64,000 nt of DNA from Phaseolus vulgaris (GCF_000499845.2 NC_023754.2:13596993-13660992); one strand, 5' to 3'. Numbered from the stretch's first letter, positions 1 to 12,405 are shown. A program made the numbers and translations. The notes: a model not told the origin generated them from the sequence alone.

Positions 1-1060
1 TTCTATGACATGAGTAACTCTATATTGATAGATGCTTGAGTGAGTTGACGTTGTGTGGTTGGAGTGAGTAGAGTGATGCTTGCATTTGCTCTTTCATTTA
101 CAATAAAAATATAGTTTAGAATTACATATAAACATAATTTTGGCTTTTTCAATCTCTTTGTACCACAATGTTGTTGCTTGTTATTGGAAATACTAAACTT
201 TCTTTAATATTTTGGATCACGAAGAATATTAGCTAGAACCTTTTCATATTCTTAATAAATGAATCTTAAACTTAATTTAATTTTACAAAATTGATTTATA
301 AGATAAGGTTCGCAGTTACTTATATACTATGAATTGATCTTATTTTTAATTGATGTAATGTTAACTCGTACGTAAGATTAAATATTTATGGGTGGCGGTT
401 CTAATAGAGATCCAAGAATGGGTGACACGATAGGTTAAACAAACTCTCAACTATGATAAATTGTAAATAATTATAAAACTATCTTAAAAAATGAATTTTA
501 AGCATAGTCAACTTGTAAGGTAAGATTATACCCACCTATATATATTAAATTGATTTTGATATCCAAAGAGGAGATGGACCTGTGATCTGCATTTGTGAAG
601 TTGATGAAACTTTTGTCCATGGGCAAGTTCAAGCAGTTTTTTTAAAACTGATACCAAAGATTATTTGTGTTATGGAGCATGGGAAGTTGGTGAAGTTTCT
701 TATCTATAATGTTTTCTTGAGAACTAATTTTGCGGCAATTACTGCACCATATCATGCAACCAATTTCAGTATAAAAAGACAAAAATGTCCTTAAATAAAA
801 TGAGGTACATATAAAAATACATTCTGAACTCCTTTTCTAAATATGTTTCCGAAATTTTTTTTCAAAACGAATTTTTTTAATTATGAATTTTTTTATCTGA
901 AAAGAGATTTTGATTTTTGTTTCTAGATTTTTATTTCTGAAACACAATAATTTTTTATAATCTATTTTTTCATAATGTATTATTTCTTTCATTCCTGAAA
1001 TAAAGGATACAGGTCCAAAAAGATTGGGAGTAGGAAAAATTTGCCTTATGGTTTATGATT
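1..1060. other. AT-rich intergenic DNA
   Basis: No coding region, RNA gene or repeat that I can support. Short open frames (for example near 582-794) have no recognisable domain and low-complexity composition. Confidence 0.5.
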
Positions 1061-1068
1061 ACGAAAGG

Positions 1069-1778
1069 GACAATTGCTTCCTGCACCCAATCAATTGTGA
1101 CTGGCACCCGACAAACTTTTTAAAATTCCATTATGCCCTTGTCTTGCGCAGAACAACAACAATAATTATCCGCAAGTCAAATGTCTCTTGCAGATAAAAA
1201 TATCCGGAGGCCATTCTTCCACAACTGCAGATAAAAATATCCGGAGGCCATTCTTCCACAACTGTGGATAAAAAAATCCAGAAGTTAAGTGCCCAATTGC
1301 GGATAAAAATATCCGGAACCCAGTCCTAAACTGCGGATAAAAATATCCGAAATGCAATAGTAAACTATGGATAAAAACGTGCGAAACTCAATAATGAATT
1401 ACGGATAAAAATATCCGGTAGGCATGACAGAGTACCTTTCTTTGACGATGGTTTCTTCTCCGACTTCAGAAGCTGACGGTGGCGGCTGCTGCTCTGCCTG
1501 CGATGATGAAGCTCACTGATGGTGAAGGAAACCAAGGGAGACGACGGTGGATGACGGTGGCTGAGGGTGGCTGCGGCTGCTGCGGCTGCTGCTACTTCAA
1601 GCACAAATGAACAAGAAGAAGAATAGGGTTGGGTGCATGAGATTGGGTGCCTATCACATTTTAAGATTCATTAAGGGTAAATTGGACTTTTCCTATGATT
1701 CATTAAGAGTAGATTGGACTTTTCCTATGTGTGATTGGGTGCTCGTTAAAAATGATATGGTGCAGGGAGAATCTGCCC
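1069..1778. mobile_element. Small non-autonomous TIR transposon (hAT- or MULE-like)
   Basis: A 710-bp block is flanked by the same 8 bases, ACGAAAGG, at 1061-1068 and 1779-1786. Its ends form an imperfect inverted repeat: the left end contains CTTCCTGCACC and the reverse complement of the right end contains TCTCCCTGCACC. No transposase is encoded. The interior holds a tandem array of hairpin units (1191-1418) and a GC-richer segment with GCTGCGGCTGCT triplets near 1570-1590. An 8-bp duplication fits hAT; MULE elements usually give 9 bp, so the superfamily is open. Confidence 0.5.
1191..1418. repeat. Seven-unit tandem array of a hairpin-forming repeat
   Basis: Seven units start near 1191, 1228, 1265, 1300, 1334, 1368 and 1402, a period of 34-37 bp. 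The best-conserved core is CGGATAAAAATATCCG, a perfect 6-bp inverted repeat around an AAAA loop. Cores 3 and 6 are degenerate, while the spacer between units 1 and 2 is repeated almost exactly. Spacers elsewhere diverge more than the cores. Confidence 0.8.
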
Positions 1779-1786
1779 ACGAAAGG

Positions 1787-2144
1787 AGAGTGTAGCTGAA
1801 AAAATATCACTTCAACCTAACCAAAGCAGCCCAAGCTATTAACATCATTAATTTCTGCACTCCATCAAATTCTTTTTACACCATTTTTTCCTTCCAAATC
1901 GTTTGAAATGTCAAATGACAGAAATTAATAATTTTTGGATTATCCAATCCAAAAAGTAAAAAAAAAAACATTTCGGAAGTATGAAGAAGCATTTGTCCAA
2001 GTGAAAGTGGTTTGTATTGTCTCTTCTTCTTTATAAGACTCATTAAAGAAAATGATTAATTTAGTTTAGAGTAATAAATGCTGTAAATTTTTATATTTAT
2101 CAAAACTATCTTAGTTAATATCATCTATTTTTAGAATTGTTTTG

Positions 2145-2181
<37 letters not shown>

Positions 2182-2758
2182 TTCTTTTATTTAAGAATAT
2201 TTTAGTCCAAAAATAATTATAATACAATTATTGAGTCTTAGAAAAAATAACAGTTACAATTTCAAATTTGGTAAAAGTTTTAGGCTTCTTTATATAACAA
2301 AAATTATTTATATAAATTTGAATATTGGCAAGTTAAAAAATTGTCAATCTTGTAATTTACAATCAAGAAATGAAAATAATTTTCTGTCATGCCAACATTT
2401 TATGTGTAATAAGAATCGGAGACAGTGTATTGTGTAAGAACAAATATTGTTTAAGTAGGAATGTAATGTAAATAATTATTATAAAATAATATTTCAATCA
2501 ATTTAAAGTTGAGAGTATGTTTGTTAAAATAAAATTTTAAAATGGAATATTATATTTTATTAAAATTTAATATATAATAATTTGTAAAAAAATGATTTTG
2601 GAATTATGAACTAAAATCATTAATTAAAATGATCAGAACATAAAGATCAAAGGTTTAGTAATTATTGCTGCAAATAGGAACTGTCTGTATGTAGTGTCTT
2701 CATAAATTGAGATTGAGATTGAGATTTTGTACCGATATAAATAAAGGTTTAGATGTAT
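1787..2758. other. AT-rich intergenic DNA with a TA microsatellite
   Basis: No gene is seen. A (TA)n run occupies about 2149-2179. The remainder is poly-A/T-rich sequence without recognisable coding potential. Confidence 0.5.
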
Positions 2759-3451
2759 TTATAAGGACTTTGGATTTTTGGTGTAGATTTATTTGAGTGG
2801 ATTTGTACAAAAAGTTTGGAGTGAGGAATATGTGTGAGATGCAGAAAAAGTATAGAAATTTTTTAGTATTGTGTGTAAATGACTTTTTGGTTCTAATTAA
2901 TAAAATAATTATTTTTAATAAATAATTCATTTTTAATTTTCCAACTAATATTTTTAAAATAAAAGTTTATATTTTAAAATATACACTAAAGACAATTTTG
3001 AACTTAAAAAAAAAAACTATTATCTTTCATTAATTCAATAAAATCAATCACATAAATCAATAATTTTTGTACTCAACTTACCGAAAACACATCACTTTTC
3101 ATTCACTTTGTATCCAAATCAATCCTCCAAAATCCAATCCCTCAATCAAACAAAACATTCATGTAAATATATAGTTGAACTTGGTATATGATATATTTTA
3201 TAACATATGAAATTGATATAGTATACATTAAGTTATAGGGAATTAAACTTATGTGCATAATTTAATTTGGATGTGAAATAACGATTTTTAGAATTTATTA
3301 AAAAAATATGTTCTAGTATTATGAAAACGTTTTAGTTTAATATTGCAAAAAATAAATAATAGCTTGATTTGTCATTTAAGCTCGTATAAGTTGATTAGTA
3401 GTATATTGCAATGCTTACATATATTTAATTATTATTTAATGTACGTTTTTT
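2759..3451 (+). repeat. Long dispersed direct repeat, copy A
   Basis: About 690 bp that recur in the same orientation at 33933-34655. Similarity runs nearly end to end, from TTATAAGGACTTTGG at the left to the TTTAATTATTATTTAATG region at the right, with scattered substitutions and small indels, including extra bases near 34577-34600 in the other copy. No coding sequence is apparent. It could be an unrecognised non-autonomous transposon or a segmental copy. Confidence 0.75.
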
Positions 3452-5049
3452 TAACTCTTAAAGATATATTGGAAACATTAAAATTACAATGATAATCCTT
3501 TAGGTACTTAGGTAACTTTTTTTTATTCTTGTACTTATTCAGACACATTAATCCTTTTTTTTTATCAGCAATAAATAAATGAATTAAAGGGAACACTTTA
3601 GGAGTGTCCAAACCTTTATACAAAGTTCATCTTCCACTCCAAAAAAGTTAACAAGCACAAAGGCCTAGATTCCTTTGACACTTGCTTTAACAAATTAGAA
3701 GCATAAGCTATAGAAAGCTCCTACACTAAAAAACTAGGTCAAAAACTTAAACCACCAATGCAATACAAACATCTACTAGACATAAATACATTAGTGCCTA
3801 GGCTCCTTAAATTTGCATAATTATGCACCAAAACTGCAACATTTAAGCATCATCTATGCAACAAAACAAAAAGGAAAAAACCAGCACAGGTTCCTTTTAA
3901 ACCAGATTGTAGCTGCAACAAAAAAAAAATAATACATCTGTGCATTCCTTTCTTCTGCCTTCCAACATACTATTAATGCTTCGTATTGGCCATATAAAGC
4001 AACTAATTGAGCTACAAGAATCCCTTCAAAGATTGACATTAACCAGTCTTCTTGCTTCATAGGCTTAGACAACTCTTCAACAAAACTAGTGTTCCTTGCA
4101 CCTACTGCCACACAAAGAGCCATGAATGCAAGTTAGTAGATGGAGGATGGTGTGAAAGCATGTGAGGTATCAACAAGGGAGGACCAATTTGGTCATGGCT
4201 CAGCAAAACTCTTAATATTGTAACCTCAAAGTTCAACTCATCCGAAAATTTTGCAACAGGATTCATCATTTTCTGCATAAATCCCTAAGACCAATGAGAG
4301 ATGCAAACTTCAACCTCTAAAACAGTTCCAGTAGCTACTCCAACTGGTTGACTGGGAAAACTGGTGCAACAAAACCTCACCATCAACCATTAGCTTTTAC
4401 GGTACCTCCCTTCCTAACGTTATCCAAAAGCTATATAGATTTAGACCCTTGTGAGCAGAACCTATACACCCTTTCTAAGATAATCTTTGCTGCTGAACAT
4501 ATTATAGCACGCACCCGCAGCACACAACAAAGTATATTAGGGATACAAAACAAGAAAATAGAACTTGTCTTGCATCAAAACCAATCCTCCTCTTTCTGCT
4601 ACGGAAGACCCCTGCACCACACATAACTACAATGCCAAAATAGAAAAACCCCCGCATAACATAACCATTCCCAGCTTTTCCAACCACTCACCACAGACCA
4701 CCTACTTATGGGGCTTTTCAAAGATGACAGAGTATGCATCCAGACCAACTTGCTTTGCTTCACCAACCCCCTCACTACTATTTCTGAATACACAGAATCA
4801 GACTCATACACCATTTAGAAAAAGAAAAATTAAAGGCACACATTTTATGTTTCAACCATAGCCAACATTTTAGTTGTGCCATATGAAAAAAATTTCCTCA
4901 TCCACATCCCCTGCTTGAAGATAATAAGGTTCCTTTGTTCCCAAATACTTTAGATCACATCCACCCACATACCTTTCTACAACATATTATGGTTAAAGGA
5001 ACCTTGTGGTAAGTAGAATTGCTCGAAGTGTCTCTTCAGATCCACATGG

Positions 5050-5358
5050 TGAACATACAAAACGCCGATCCATCTAAAGCAACGATCTTACACACACTGG
5101 GCCACCTTACACTGAAGGCAGAGATGTTGTGACGATTCATTGACGACTTGGCACATAACACACACCAGTGTAGGCATTTCCACCCCTTTCTTAGCAAGAT
5201 TAACTCTTGTTGGAATACGGTCCACCATTACCCTCCATGCAGTTGTCAAAACACTTGGGGAAGCTTTAACCCTCCACAATTGGCTGAAAATATCATGATG
5301 AGGTCCTCTTACGTGATTTGCTAGACGCACATGATGACTTTTTACCACCGCGTTGTCA
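5050..5358 (-). pseudogene. LINE-1 ORF2 fragment, zinc-binding RT C-terminal domain (zf-RVT)
   Basis: The minus-strand translation contains LTTAWRVMVDRIPTRVNL followed by a Cys-rich CVMCQVVNESSQHL stretch. This is the pattern of the zf-RVT domain at the end of plant LINE ORF2, and both intact LINEs in this window carry the matching AWRVL..RI.T..NL motif. The domain is thought to help RNA binding. The frame is broken after the Cys cluster and its upstream end is cut by repeat R1. Confidence 0.7.
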
Positions 5359-5359
5359 G

Positions 5360-5848
5360 AAGTAATAGTTTGTCCCTAAGGATGGATATCGATCCCACAA
5401 GGAAAAATTGAATTATCAAGTACTATACTCGCTAAATATAAAACATAATAATGAAAGCTTTGTTGAAAGTGGCTATGTTGACGATGATCAATAAGAAAAC
5501 AGGCAAAGAATTGGTTGCTTCAATTTGGAAAAATAGGGATTAGGTTTCATCTTTCTCACTCTCATGTATTTTGATTAACATGGTAACATTATGTTCTTTG
5601 ATTGAAATTGATGCCCGTATAAAATTTATTTATATCAATTCCTCGCATTAAAATTATTAGGAATGTTTCCTAAATATCAATTCCTCGCACATTTATAAAA
5701 ACATCTTAGAATCAAGTTCAGACATTTATGGCAATTAACATTTTAAGTCTATTCCTAACACTCAAATATGTTTAGTATTATTGTTTAGATCAAAATCATA
5801 AAAATACTTTCTAATTAGATTTAATAATGAAATTAGACACTTATCAAC
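5360..5848. repeat. Dispersed repeat R1, copy 1
   Basis: Begins AAGTAATAG and then TTTGTCCCTAAGGATGG, and shares its order of segments with the copies at 12406 and 47200: the CTCACTCT/TGTATTTTGA block, the ATGCCCGTATAAAA block and the CTCGCA blocks. It splits LINE-1 coding sequence inside the region before the zf-RVT domain. No clear target duplication or terminal repeat was found, so its class (possibly an LTR fragment of a Ty3/gypsy element) is unresolved. Confidence 0.6.
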
Positions 5849-5849
5849 A

Positions 5850-6193
5850 CATAAGCAGTTTTCACCAAAAACTCCCCAGACTCATCGCCTTCCCATACCT
5901 GCCTATCCTTCATCTCTGTTAGCAGTTGCACCCTAGAAAGAAGCCTTAGCAATTCTACTTCTTATGATGATTCCCAATGGAACCTCTCCCCCCTCCATCT
6001 AAGCCCCCAATGCCATACGAAATCTTCATACTTCCGTACCTCTGCCACCTTAAGACCCTTATCAAGAGATTAGAAAAAAACAACCTAAGATACAAAACCT
6101 TGAGGGTACAACATCCAGCCCATACATCCTCCCATAGTCTGACCTTATCCCTACTACCCACTCTGCACTGAATAGCTCCTTGGAACCATCCTC
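5850..6193 (-). pseudogene. LINE-1 ORF2 fragment upstream of the zf-RVT domain
   Basis: Minus-strand translation gives GSRDKVRLWEDVWAG and later DRQVWEGDESGEFLVKTAY. These match the D-K-x-x-F/L-W-x-D-x-W and D-x-G-x-F-x-V-x-S/T-A-Y motifs found in the other two LINEs (24593-25111 and 48200-48590). The segment is interrupted on the left by R1 and on the right by the CACTA terminus at 6194. Confidence 0.7.
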
Positions 6194-6279
6194 CACTAGT
6201 ACAAAATGTTAAAACAACGACTCATTATTTAATGCATTTTTACGGTCAGAAACTGTCTTTCAAAATGCGGTGGCATTTT

Positions 6280-6450
6280 GAAATTAACTTGATTTAAGAA
6301 CGCGGCTATGCGGCTATTTGTAATAGTCGCATTTCTTAAATCAAGCGCTTTGATTTACAAATGCGGCTATTACAAATAGTCTCATTCTTAAATCAAAGCG
6401 TTTGATTTAAGAATGCGGCTTTTACAAATAGTTGTATTCGTAAAATTTTT
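6280..6450. repeat. CACTA-1 subterminal repeats
   Basis: Several direct and inverted copies of a unit around ATGCGGCTATTACAAATAG and TTTGATTTAAGAATGCGGC lie within 260 bp of the left terminus. Clusters of such repeats next to the termini are the usual transposase-binding regions of CACTA elements; here they are recognised only by pattern. Confidence 0.6.
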
Positions 6451-6928
6451 TACCCTACCTCAAAAGCGCGCTACTTACGTTTTCATACTCTCCTTTCTCT
6501 TGTGCTTCCTTGCTCTTCTGTGTGTCCTCTATTCTGTGCTTCCTCTCTTGTTTGCATTGTCTTCGTGCCATTGGTAAGCATTGTCTTCCTCTCTTCTTCT
6601 TCACCATTGATTTTTGTATGTTTTCTATTTCTCTTATGTTTTGTCTTATGCCATTGTTAAGGTCACTATTTCATTGGGAAGGTTTTTGTTTGCTTTTTGT
6701 TGTGTCTTCATCGTCGCTATTTCCGCCTAGCATCATTGTTGTTGACTTTGCTTCCGTCGTCGTTGCCTGTCCCGCGCCACTATTTACCACTACCGTTTCG
6801 TTCACGCACAAGGTAGGTGGTGTTTTAAATTTTTTACATTTTTATGTTATTAATTTGTTTATTTTTTGTTCATTATAATTTGTATTTTTTAAAATTTATA
6901 TATATTTTTAGTTTATAATAGAATTATT

Positions 6929-8005
6929 TGTTAGAATATACGACCTTAAACAAGAGGGGGGTAAATTGCTTAAAAGGGGTTTTTGACAACTTTTTCAGGT
7001 TTAATGAAATTCTTTGTATAAATCCAGAATAGGAATCAAGTAAGCCAAGAACTCAAGCAGTTATGCAGCAATACACAGAAAAAGAATCGATTGTTTCTTT
7101 GAAACAATTGGTTGTTTATATCAATTAAGCTTAAAACAGAATTAAAAAAAAGTTCATGGTAAGAGAGAATCACACAAACATCTTATAGTGGTTCACTCTT
7201 AAACCAAGAGCTACATCCAGTCCCTAGAATACCACTGGGTAATCCACTAAGCAATCAAACCAGATTACAAAACACAAACCACCAAAGTAGTGACCTTGAA
7301 CCCTTCAAGAAACACACTACCTTTGGCAAACCACACCAAGAGTATTGATCTTGAACACCTCAAGAACACACAATACTCCTTGGCAACACAACACCAGAAA
7401 TACAATAGGTTTAGAAAGGATTACAACTTATCACAGTACAATCTGAATTGAATACAGTTGTAATCTTATTCCACTCTCAAAAATCCAAAGCTTGATGTGA
7501 ATCTTGAAATCTTAGAATCAAATCTGTCAAACTATATTTCTCAAAGATGTTTCTTACTTATTTAAAAACATAAACAAACCATTTATATTTTCCAAAGATT
7601 GGTCAAAACAATTAATGAAGGAGCGTATTCAGTTAGAAAAAATTTAAAACAGATTCACCATTCAAAACTGAATTCTGTTAGGATTTTCAAAGAAACAATC
7701 GGTTGAAATCACGAAACAGCCGATTGTTTTGGATTGACAGTTAAGTCAACCAAACCAAACACCTTTCAACCTTTTTCAAAAACTCCTAAGAGTAAAACAA
7801 CCAGTTGATTCGACAAAACAACAGGTTGTTTTTATTCAGTTGGAAAAACACTTATTTTCAAAAAGGTTTTAATTCACATCAGTTTTAGATTCAACAAAGG
7901 AGTGAATCACACTTTATTCTACCTAGATCCCACCCAAACACAACAACCACACCAGGCTTTCATCAAACACCTTGGATTTGGATTCTTCAAAGCACTTGAT
8001 TAACA
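6929..8005 (-). mobile_element. Solo LTR of the Sirevirus-like copia family
   Basis: This 1077-bp block starts TGTTAGAATATACGACC and ends CACTTGATTAACA, is bounded by TG...CA, and is flanked by TTATT at 6924-6928 and 8006-8010. It is homologous over its length to the LTRs at 20941-22002 and 32297-33282. No internal element sequence adjoins it, so it is a solo LTR, the usual product of LTR-LTR recombination. It carries several paired palindromes of the AAACAATCGGTTGTTT type (near 7085-7117, 7693-7730 and 7795-7830). Strand is given to match the family member at 20941. Confidence 0.85.
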
Positions 8006-8280
8006 TTATTAAATTATTAGATGATAGATAAATTTATATTATTTAATATTTATAATTAATTTTATGATTTCTAATTTGTGTTATTTAGTATTTATTATAA
8101 ATTGTATTTATTAGTTTATATTATGTTAGTTGTTAGTTTAGAATAGAATTATCGTGTTTGTATTGAGTCTGAGGGTGTTCGACCCTCGACAAACGCGTGA
8201 GATAAAACACTAATTAGAAAACACCTGAATGACTATTCCAGAATATAATAGATTAAAATTTGATTAATTATGTTCACATA

Positions 8281-11279
8281 AGTGATGAGTACAAAAGAGG
8301 AGTAGAAGAATTTATACAAAACATAATAATAGTGGTCATGATGGAGTAGAGATCAGGTGTCCGTGCGTTAACTGTTTGAATGGAAGGATACTGGATGTTA
8401 AGATAATCAGAGAGAACCTTCTATGTGATGGGTTTCTTCGTTCTTATACAACTTGGACATGGCATGATGAATTATTAAATTTACCACGTGTTTTCGTAAC
8501 TGAAGAATATGTGGGGTCCAACATGGATGATGCAGTACATGATGATGTAGATGATGATCAATTGGAGGACATGATTCGTGATGTGGGAGCTGAGTCTTTT
8601 GCAGAAGTGAATGGATATGGAAGTATGCCAAGCGATGCAAAGACTCCATCATATCTTGGATCAACTAACTTCGCACGGTTGTCAGCAGTGTTAAGATTGA
8701 TGAATTTGAAGGCAATAAATGGATGGACTGATAAAAGCTTCACGAAATTGCTTCAGTTGTTGAAGGATATGCTTCCAGAGCGAAATACTCAACCTAATCG
8801 TAATTATGAGGCCAAAAAGATTCTTTGTCCAATGGGTATGGAGTATAAAAAGATGCATGCATGTCCTAATGATTGTATATTATACAGGAAAGATTTTGAA
8901 TTGTTGAAAAGTTTTCTGAGGTGTGGGTTACCACGTTATAAGTTGAAACAAAAATATGATGATACTAATTAAGAGATAGGAAAACATGGACCCCCAATGA
9001 AGGTTATGTGGTATCTTCCCATCATTCCAAGGATGGAGCGTTTGTTTGCAAACCCAAACGATGCTAAGAATCTTAGATGGCATGTATATGAGAGGAAATG
9101 TGATGGCATGTACCGACATCCAACTAATTTTATTCAATGGAAGAAATTTGATGATGAGTTTCCAGAGTTAATGAAGAAATATCTGACTTGGTTTAGCTAC
9201 AGACGGGATGAATCAATTTGGTAATATGAGTACGAGTCACAGTTCAAGGCATGTTTTACTAGTTATTTACAACTTACCTCCTGGATTGTGCATGAAGCGA
9301 AAATACATTATGTTGTCTATGATGATATCCGGTCCGAAATAGTCAGGGAATCATAAATGTTTATCCAAGTCCCTTAATTGAAGATTTGAAGTTAATGTGG
9401 GATCAGGGTGTTTAAGTATTTGACGGATTTGCTAATGAAACTTTCAAGATGCATAATGTTATTTTGCACCATCAATGACTTTCCGGCATATGGTAACTTA
9501 TCAGGGTATAGTGTTAAGGGTCATGTCCAATATGCGAAGAAGACACTGCTTCTCAACAATTGAAACATGGAAGGAAGACAATATATCTTCGGCATCGGAG
9601 GTTTCTTAGAAGTCATCATCCTTACTGGAGGTTGAAAAAAGCTTTTAATGGACATCAAGAGACTAGTGGTCCACCAACTCCATTAACTGGTGTTGAGGTT
9701 TACAAAAAGGTAAATAACATAGACAATACCTTCGGTAAATAAAAAAAATTCATTTGTGACAAACATTTGGAAGAAAAATCAATCTTCTTTGATCTTCCGT
9801 ACTGATCGAGGTTAGAAGTTATACATTGTATAAATGTAATGCATATTGAGAAGAATGTGTGTGATAGCTTAATTGGTACACTTCTTAACATTAACGGGAA
9901 GATGAAGGATGGTCTAAATGCTTGTTTAGATTTGATTGAAATGAACATACGAGGCAAGTTGGCACCTATAGAAATGGGTAAGTGTACATATTTGCCCCTA
10001 GCCTGTTACACCATGTCAAAAGATGAAAAAGTAAGTTTTTGTCAATGTCTAAAGGGTATGAAAGTGCCACAACGACACTCCTCAAATGTGAAGAGCCTAG
10101 TGTCAATGCAAGATTTGAAGTTAATTGGGTTAAAGTCTCATGATTGCCACATTGTGATGCAACAGTTGCTACTAGTAGCTATTTGTGGGATCTTAGCAAA
10201 AAAAATGTTAGACATGCCATAACCCGTTTGTGCTCATTCTTCTCTTCCATCTATTGTAAAGTCATTGATCCATTAAAACTAGATGAACTTGAAGATAAAA
10301 TTGTTGTTATCTTGTGTGAATTGGAGATGTTTTTTCCTCCATCTTTTTTTGACATCATGGTTCATCTAGTTGTGCATCTAGTAAGAGAGGTTAGATTGTG
10401 TGGACCGGTGTACTTAAAATGAATGTATCCTGTTGAGCGATATATGAAAATTTTGAAAGGTTATGTGAAAAATCATTATCGTCTAGAAGCTTCAATGATT
10501 GAAAGATACATAACTGAAGAAAGTATTGAATTTTGTTCAGAGTACATGTCAAAAGCAAATCCAATATGTCTTCTAGCTAATTCATGGCACCACAGGCGTT
10601 CTACAAGTAAATGTTTACATGGTGTGAATATTGTAAGCAAATCTCAATCAGAAGTCTTGCAAGCACATTTGTATATATTGAACAACACATATGAAGTTAT
10701 ACCTTACATAGAAGCTCACAAAGCCATTGTGAAGGCAAATAACCCAAGACAAGCAGACAAATGGGTCTTGATGGAACCTAATATCATGCCTTGGTTTAAA
10801 GACGAGGTGTTAAAGGATTCAACAACATCGGAGACCTTGACCTGGTTGGCTATTGGATTGAAGTTTGATGCCATTTCTTGTATGGTGTACGAAGTGAACA
10901 ATTGTATATTTTACACGAAGTCTATGGATGAAAAGAGTACAGTTCAAAATTCTGGTTACTCTTGAAGTTTTCCACTTCAAAAGATAAAAATCATGTACTT
11001 GGATCAATGGCATACTATGGGTTTATAGAAGAGATATGGGAGGTTGACTATACTAAGTTTTTCATTCCAGTTTTCAAGTGTAAATGGGTTGACAATAAAA
11101 GTGGGGTTAAAATTGATGAATCAAGATTCACACTAGTGGACTTTCGAAAGATAGGGTATCGAGATGATCCATTTATAATGGTTCAACAAGAATCTAAGGT
11201 TTTCTATGTCAAAGATCTTACGTTTGAACATTGGTATGTCGTTTTACACGGGAAAAAACAAAGGGAAGGCCATAAATGA
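8281..11279 (+). pseudogene. CACTA transposase remnants (transposase-associated, Transposase_21, DUF4218 and DUF4216 segments)
   Basis: Pieces of one transposase lie in order on the plus strand. Near 8290-8480 is the N-terminal transposase-associated domain, with a CPCVNCLNGR cysteine motif and later GFLRSYTTWTWHDE. At 8600-9225 is the start of the catalytic region (ARLSAVLRLMNLKAINGWTD, CPNDCILYRKDF). At 9839-10220 is MHIEKNVCDSLIGTLLNI..K, typical of the DUF4218 neighbourhood. At 10423-10965 is MYPVERYMKILKGYVKN, and at 10962-11279 the DUF4216-like YGFIEEIWEVDY..F segment. Frames shift repeatedly and 9225-9840 is badly decayed, so no functional transposase can be made. Confidence 0.8.
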
Positions 11280-11394
11280 TATTGAAAATGGTGACCCCTG
11301 TTCATTCACACCAATGATATCTAATAAAGAAGACGATGTAGCCGCCATTATACATTGAAAATAACCGTCATCTTTAAACCTTTCTGCACCAGTG

Positions 11395-12405
11395 CACCAT
11401 CTTGTCCTTCACCACAACTTTTAGATAAGTCTCGCCACCACCAAGAATGGTTTTTCCTATTTGTCTTGCTATGAGCCTATTACATACCATATTTTGATAA
11501 AAGAACATCTTTCCACCTCATTTTTTCTTCACTTAAGAGCCTCTACTTCCATTTTTCCAGCAGAGAACGTTGAAAAGTCTGACATCTTTAATTCCCATCC
11601 CTCCTTCCTCTCGGGGTTTGCAGAAATTTTCCCAGCTCAACCACGGGATAGATTTCTCTTCCTTTTCCCACTCCCATAAGAAGCTTATCGGAATGCTAAT
11701 GATTCTATCACACACCAACGTTGGGACTTTAAAGAAGGATAAATAGAACAAGGTTACCGAAGTGAAAATCGACTTGACCAGGCATATTCTACCTGCCAAA
11801 GACAAAAATCTCCCCTTCCAGACACTTAGCTTAGCGCTAACTTTACTCACAATAGGTTCCCACAACCTTTTCCTTCTAGGATTACCACCAACTTCTAATC
11901 CCAAATATTTAACCGGAATCCTCATAATTGTACAATGCAGGGTTTTAGCGTACACATCTAGAGATGGACTATCAACATTGATACCCACCAGCATAGATTT
12001 GTGGAAATTTACTTTGAGCTCTGACGCAAGCTCATAGCATTTGAGGATAGCCTTCATAGTAAAAACATTGGCATATGAATCTTCACACATGAAGAACATA
12101 TCATATGCAAACTGTAACACACTTAACTCAACCTCCCTCGTATCCACTTTCACACCTTCAAACACATTCACTTTGATTGCTTGTCTGACAAGCTCCGCTA
12201 GGCCTTCCACAATCACAAGAAAGAGGAAAGCAGCTAAGGGGTCACCTTATCTCAGTCCCCTTGTCGGTTTAAACTCAGAAGTAGGGATTTCGTTTACCAA
12301 AACAGATACCAAAGAAGACTCTAAGCACCCTCTGGTCCATGCGATCCACCGCTTGTGAAACCCCAACCTTCGAAGCATATCAAATAGAAATACCTAGCTG
12401 ACTGA
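11395..12405 (-). pseudogene. LINE-1 reverse transcriptase palm/thumb fragment
   Basis: Minus-strand translation shows VEGLAELVRQAIKVNVFEG, VKYLGLEVGGNPRRK, LSVWKGRFLSLAGRICLVKS and KPREEGGMGI, all in the order seen in the other LINEs. The catalytic box reads LQFAYDMFF where the related LINE at 25319-26890 has LQFADDTLF, so the first catalytic Asp is a Tyr. The fragment is cut by CACTA-1 at its 3' side and by R1 at 12405 upstream. Confidence 0.85.

Larger units (their letters stand above)
6194..11394 (+). mobile_element. CACTA-1: decayed CACTA (En/Spm-type) transposon
   Basis: The left end reads CACTAGTACAAAA and the right end reads TTTCTGCACCAGTG, whose reverse complement begins CACTGGTGCAGAAA, so the ends are imperfect terminal inverted repeats starting CACT. 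The 3-bp flanks are CTC and CAC, one mismatch from a duplication. LINE-1 sequence continues on both sides. Subterminal repeats lie at 6280-6450, transposase remnants at 8281-11279, and a solo LTR is inserted at 6929-8005. Multiple stops show the element is dead. Confidence 0.75.
3554..12405 (-). mobile_element. LINE-1: decayed L1-type LINE, host of nest A
   Basis: A minus-strand LINE whose 3' end is the T-run at 3554-3563. Coding remnants appear in three separated pieces: the zinc-binding C-terminal region (about 5050-5358), the segment before it (about 5850-6193) and the RT palm/thumb (11395-12405). The pieces are collinear with the LINEs at 24179-26890 and 47654-50587, so the intervening blocks are later insertions: repeat R1 (5360-5848) and a CACTA element (6194-11394). 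The reverse transcriptase N-terminus, endonuclease and ORF1 are absent; a second R1 copy abuts the break at 12405. Confidence 0.75.

Noticed and set aside
1191..1418. Regularly spaced repeats resembling a CRISPR array
   Set aside because: Units are 34-37 bp tandem repeats with degenerate spacers inside a eukaryotic TIR element; there are no unique uniform spacers and no cas genes.
6510..6878. 122-codon hydrophobic frame in the CACTA left region
   Set aside because: It lacks homology, lies between subterminal repeats and the solo LTR, and has Phe/Leu-rich low-complexity composition.
10144..10422. Separate 92-codon gene
   Set aside because: It continues the decayed CACTA transposase in another frame (LVVHLVREVRLCGPVYLKMYPVERY order).
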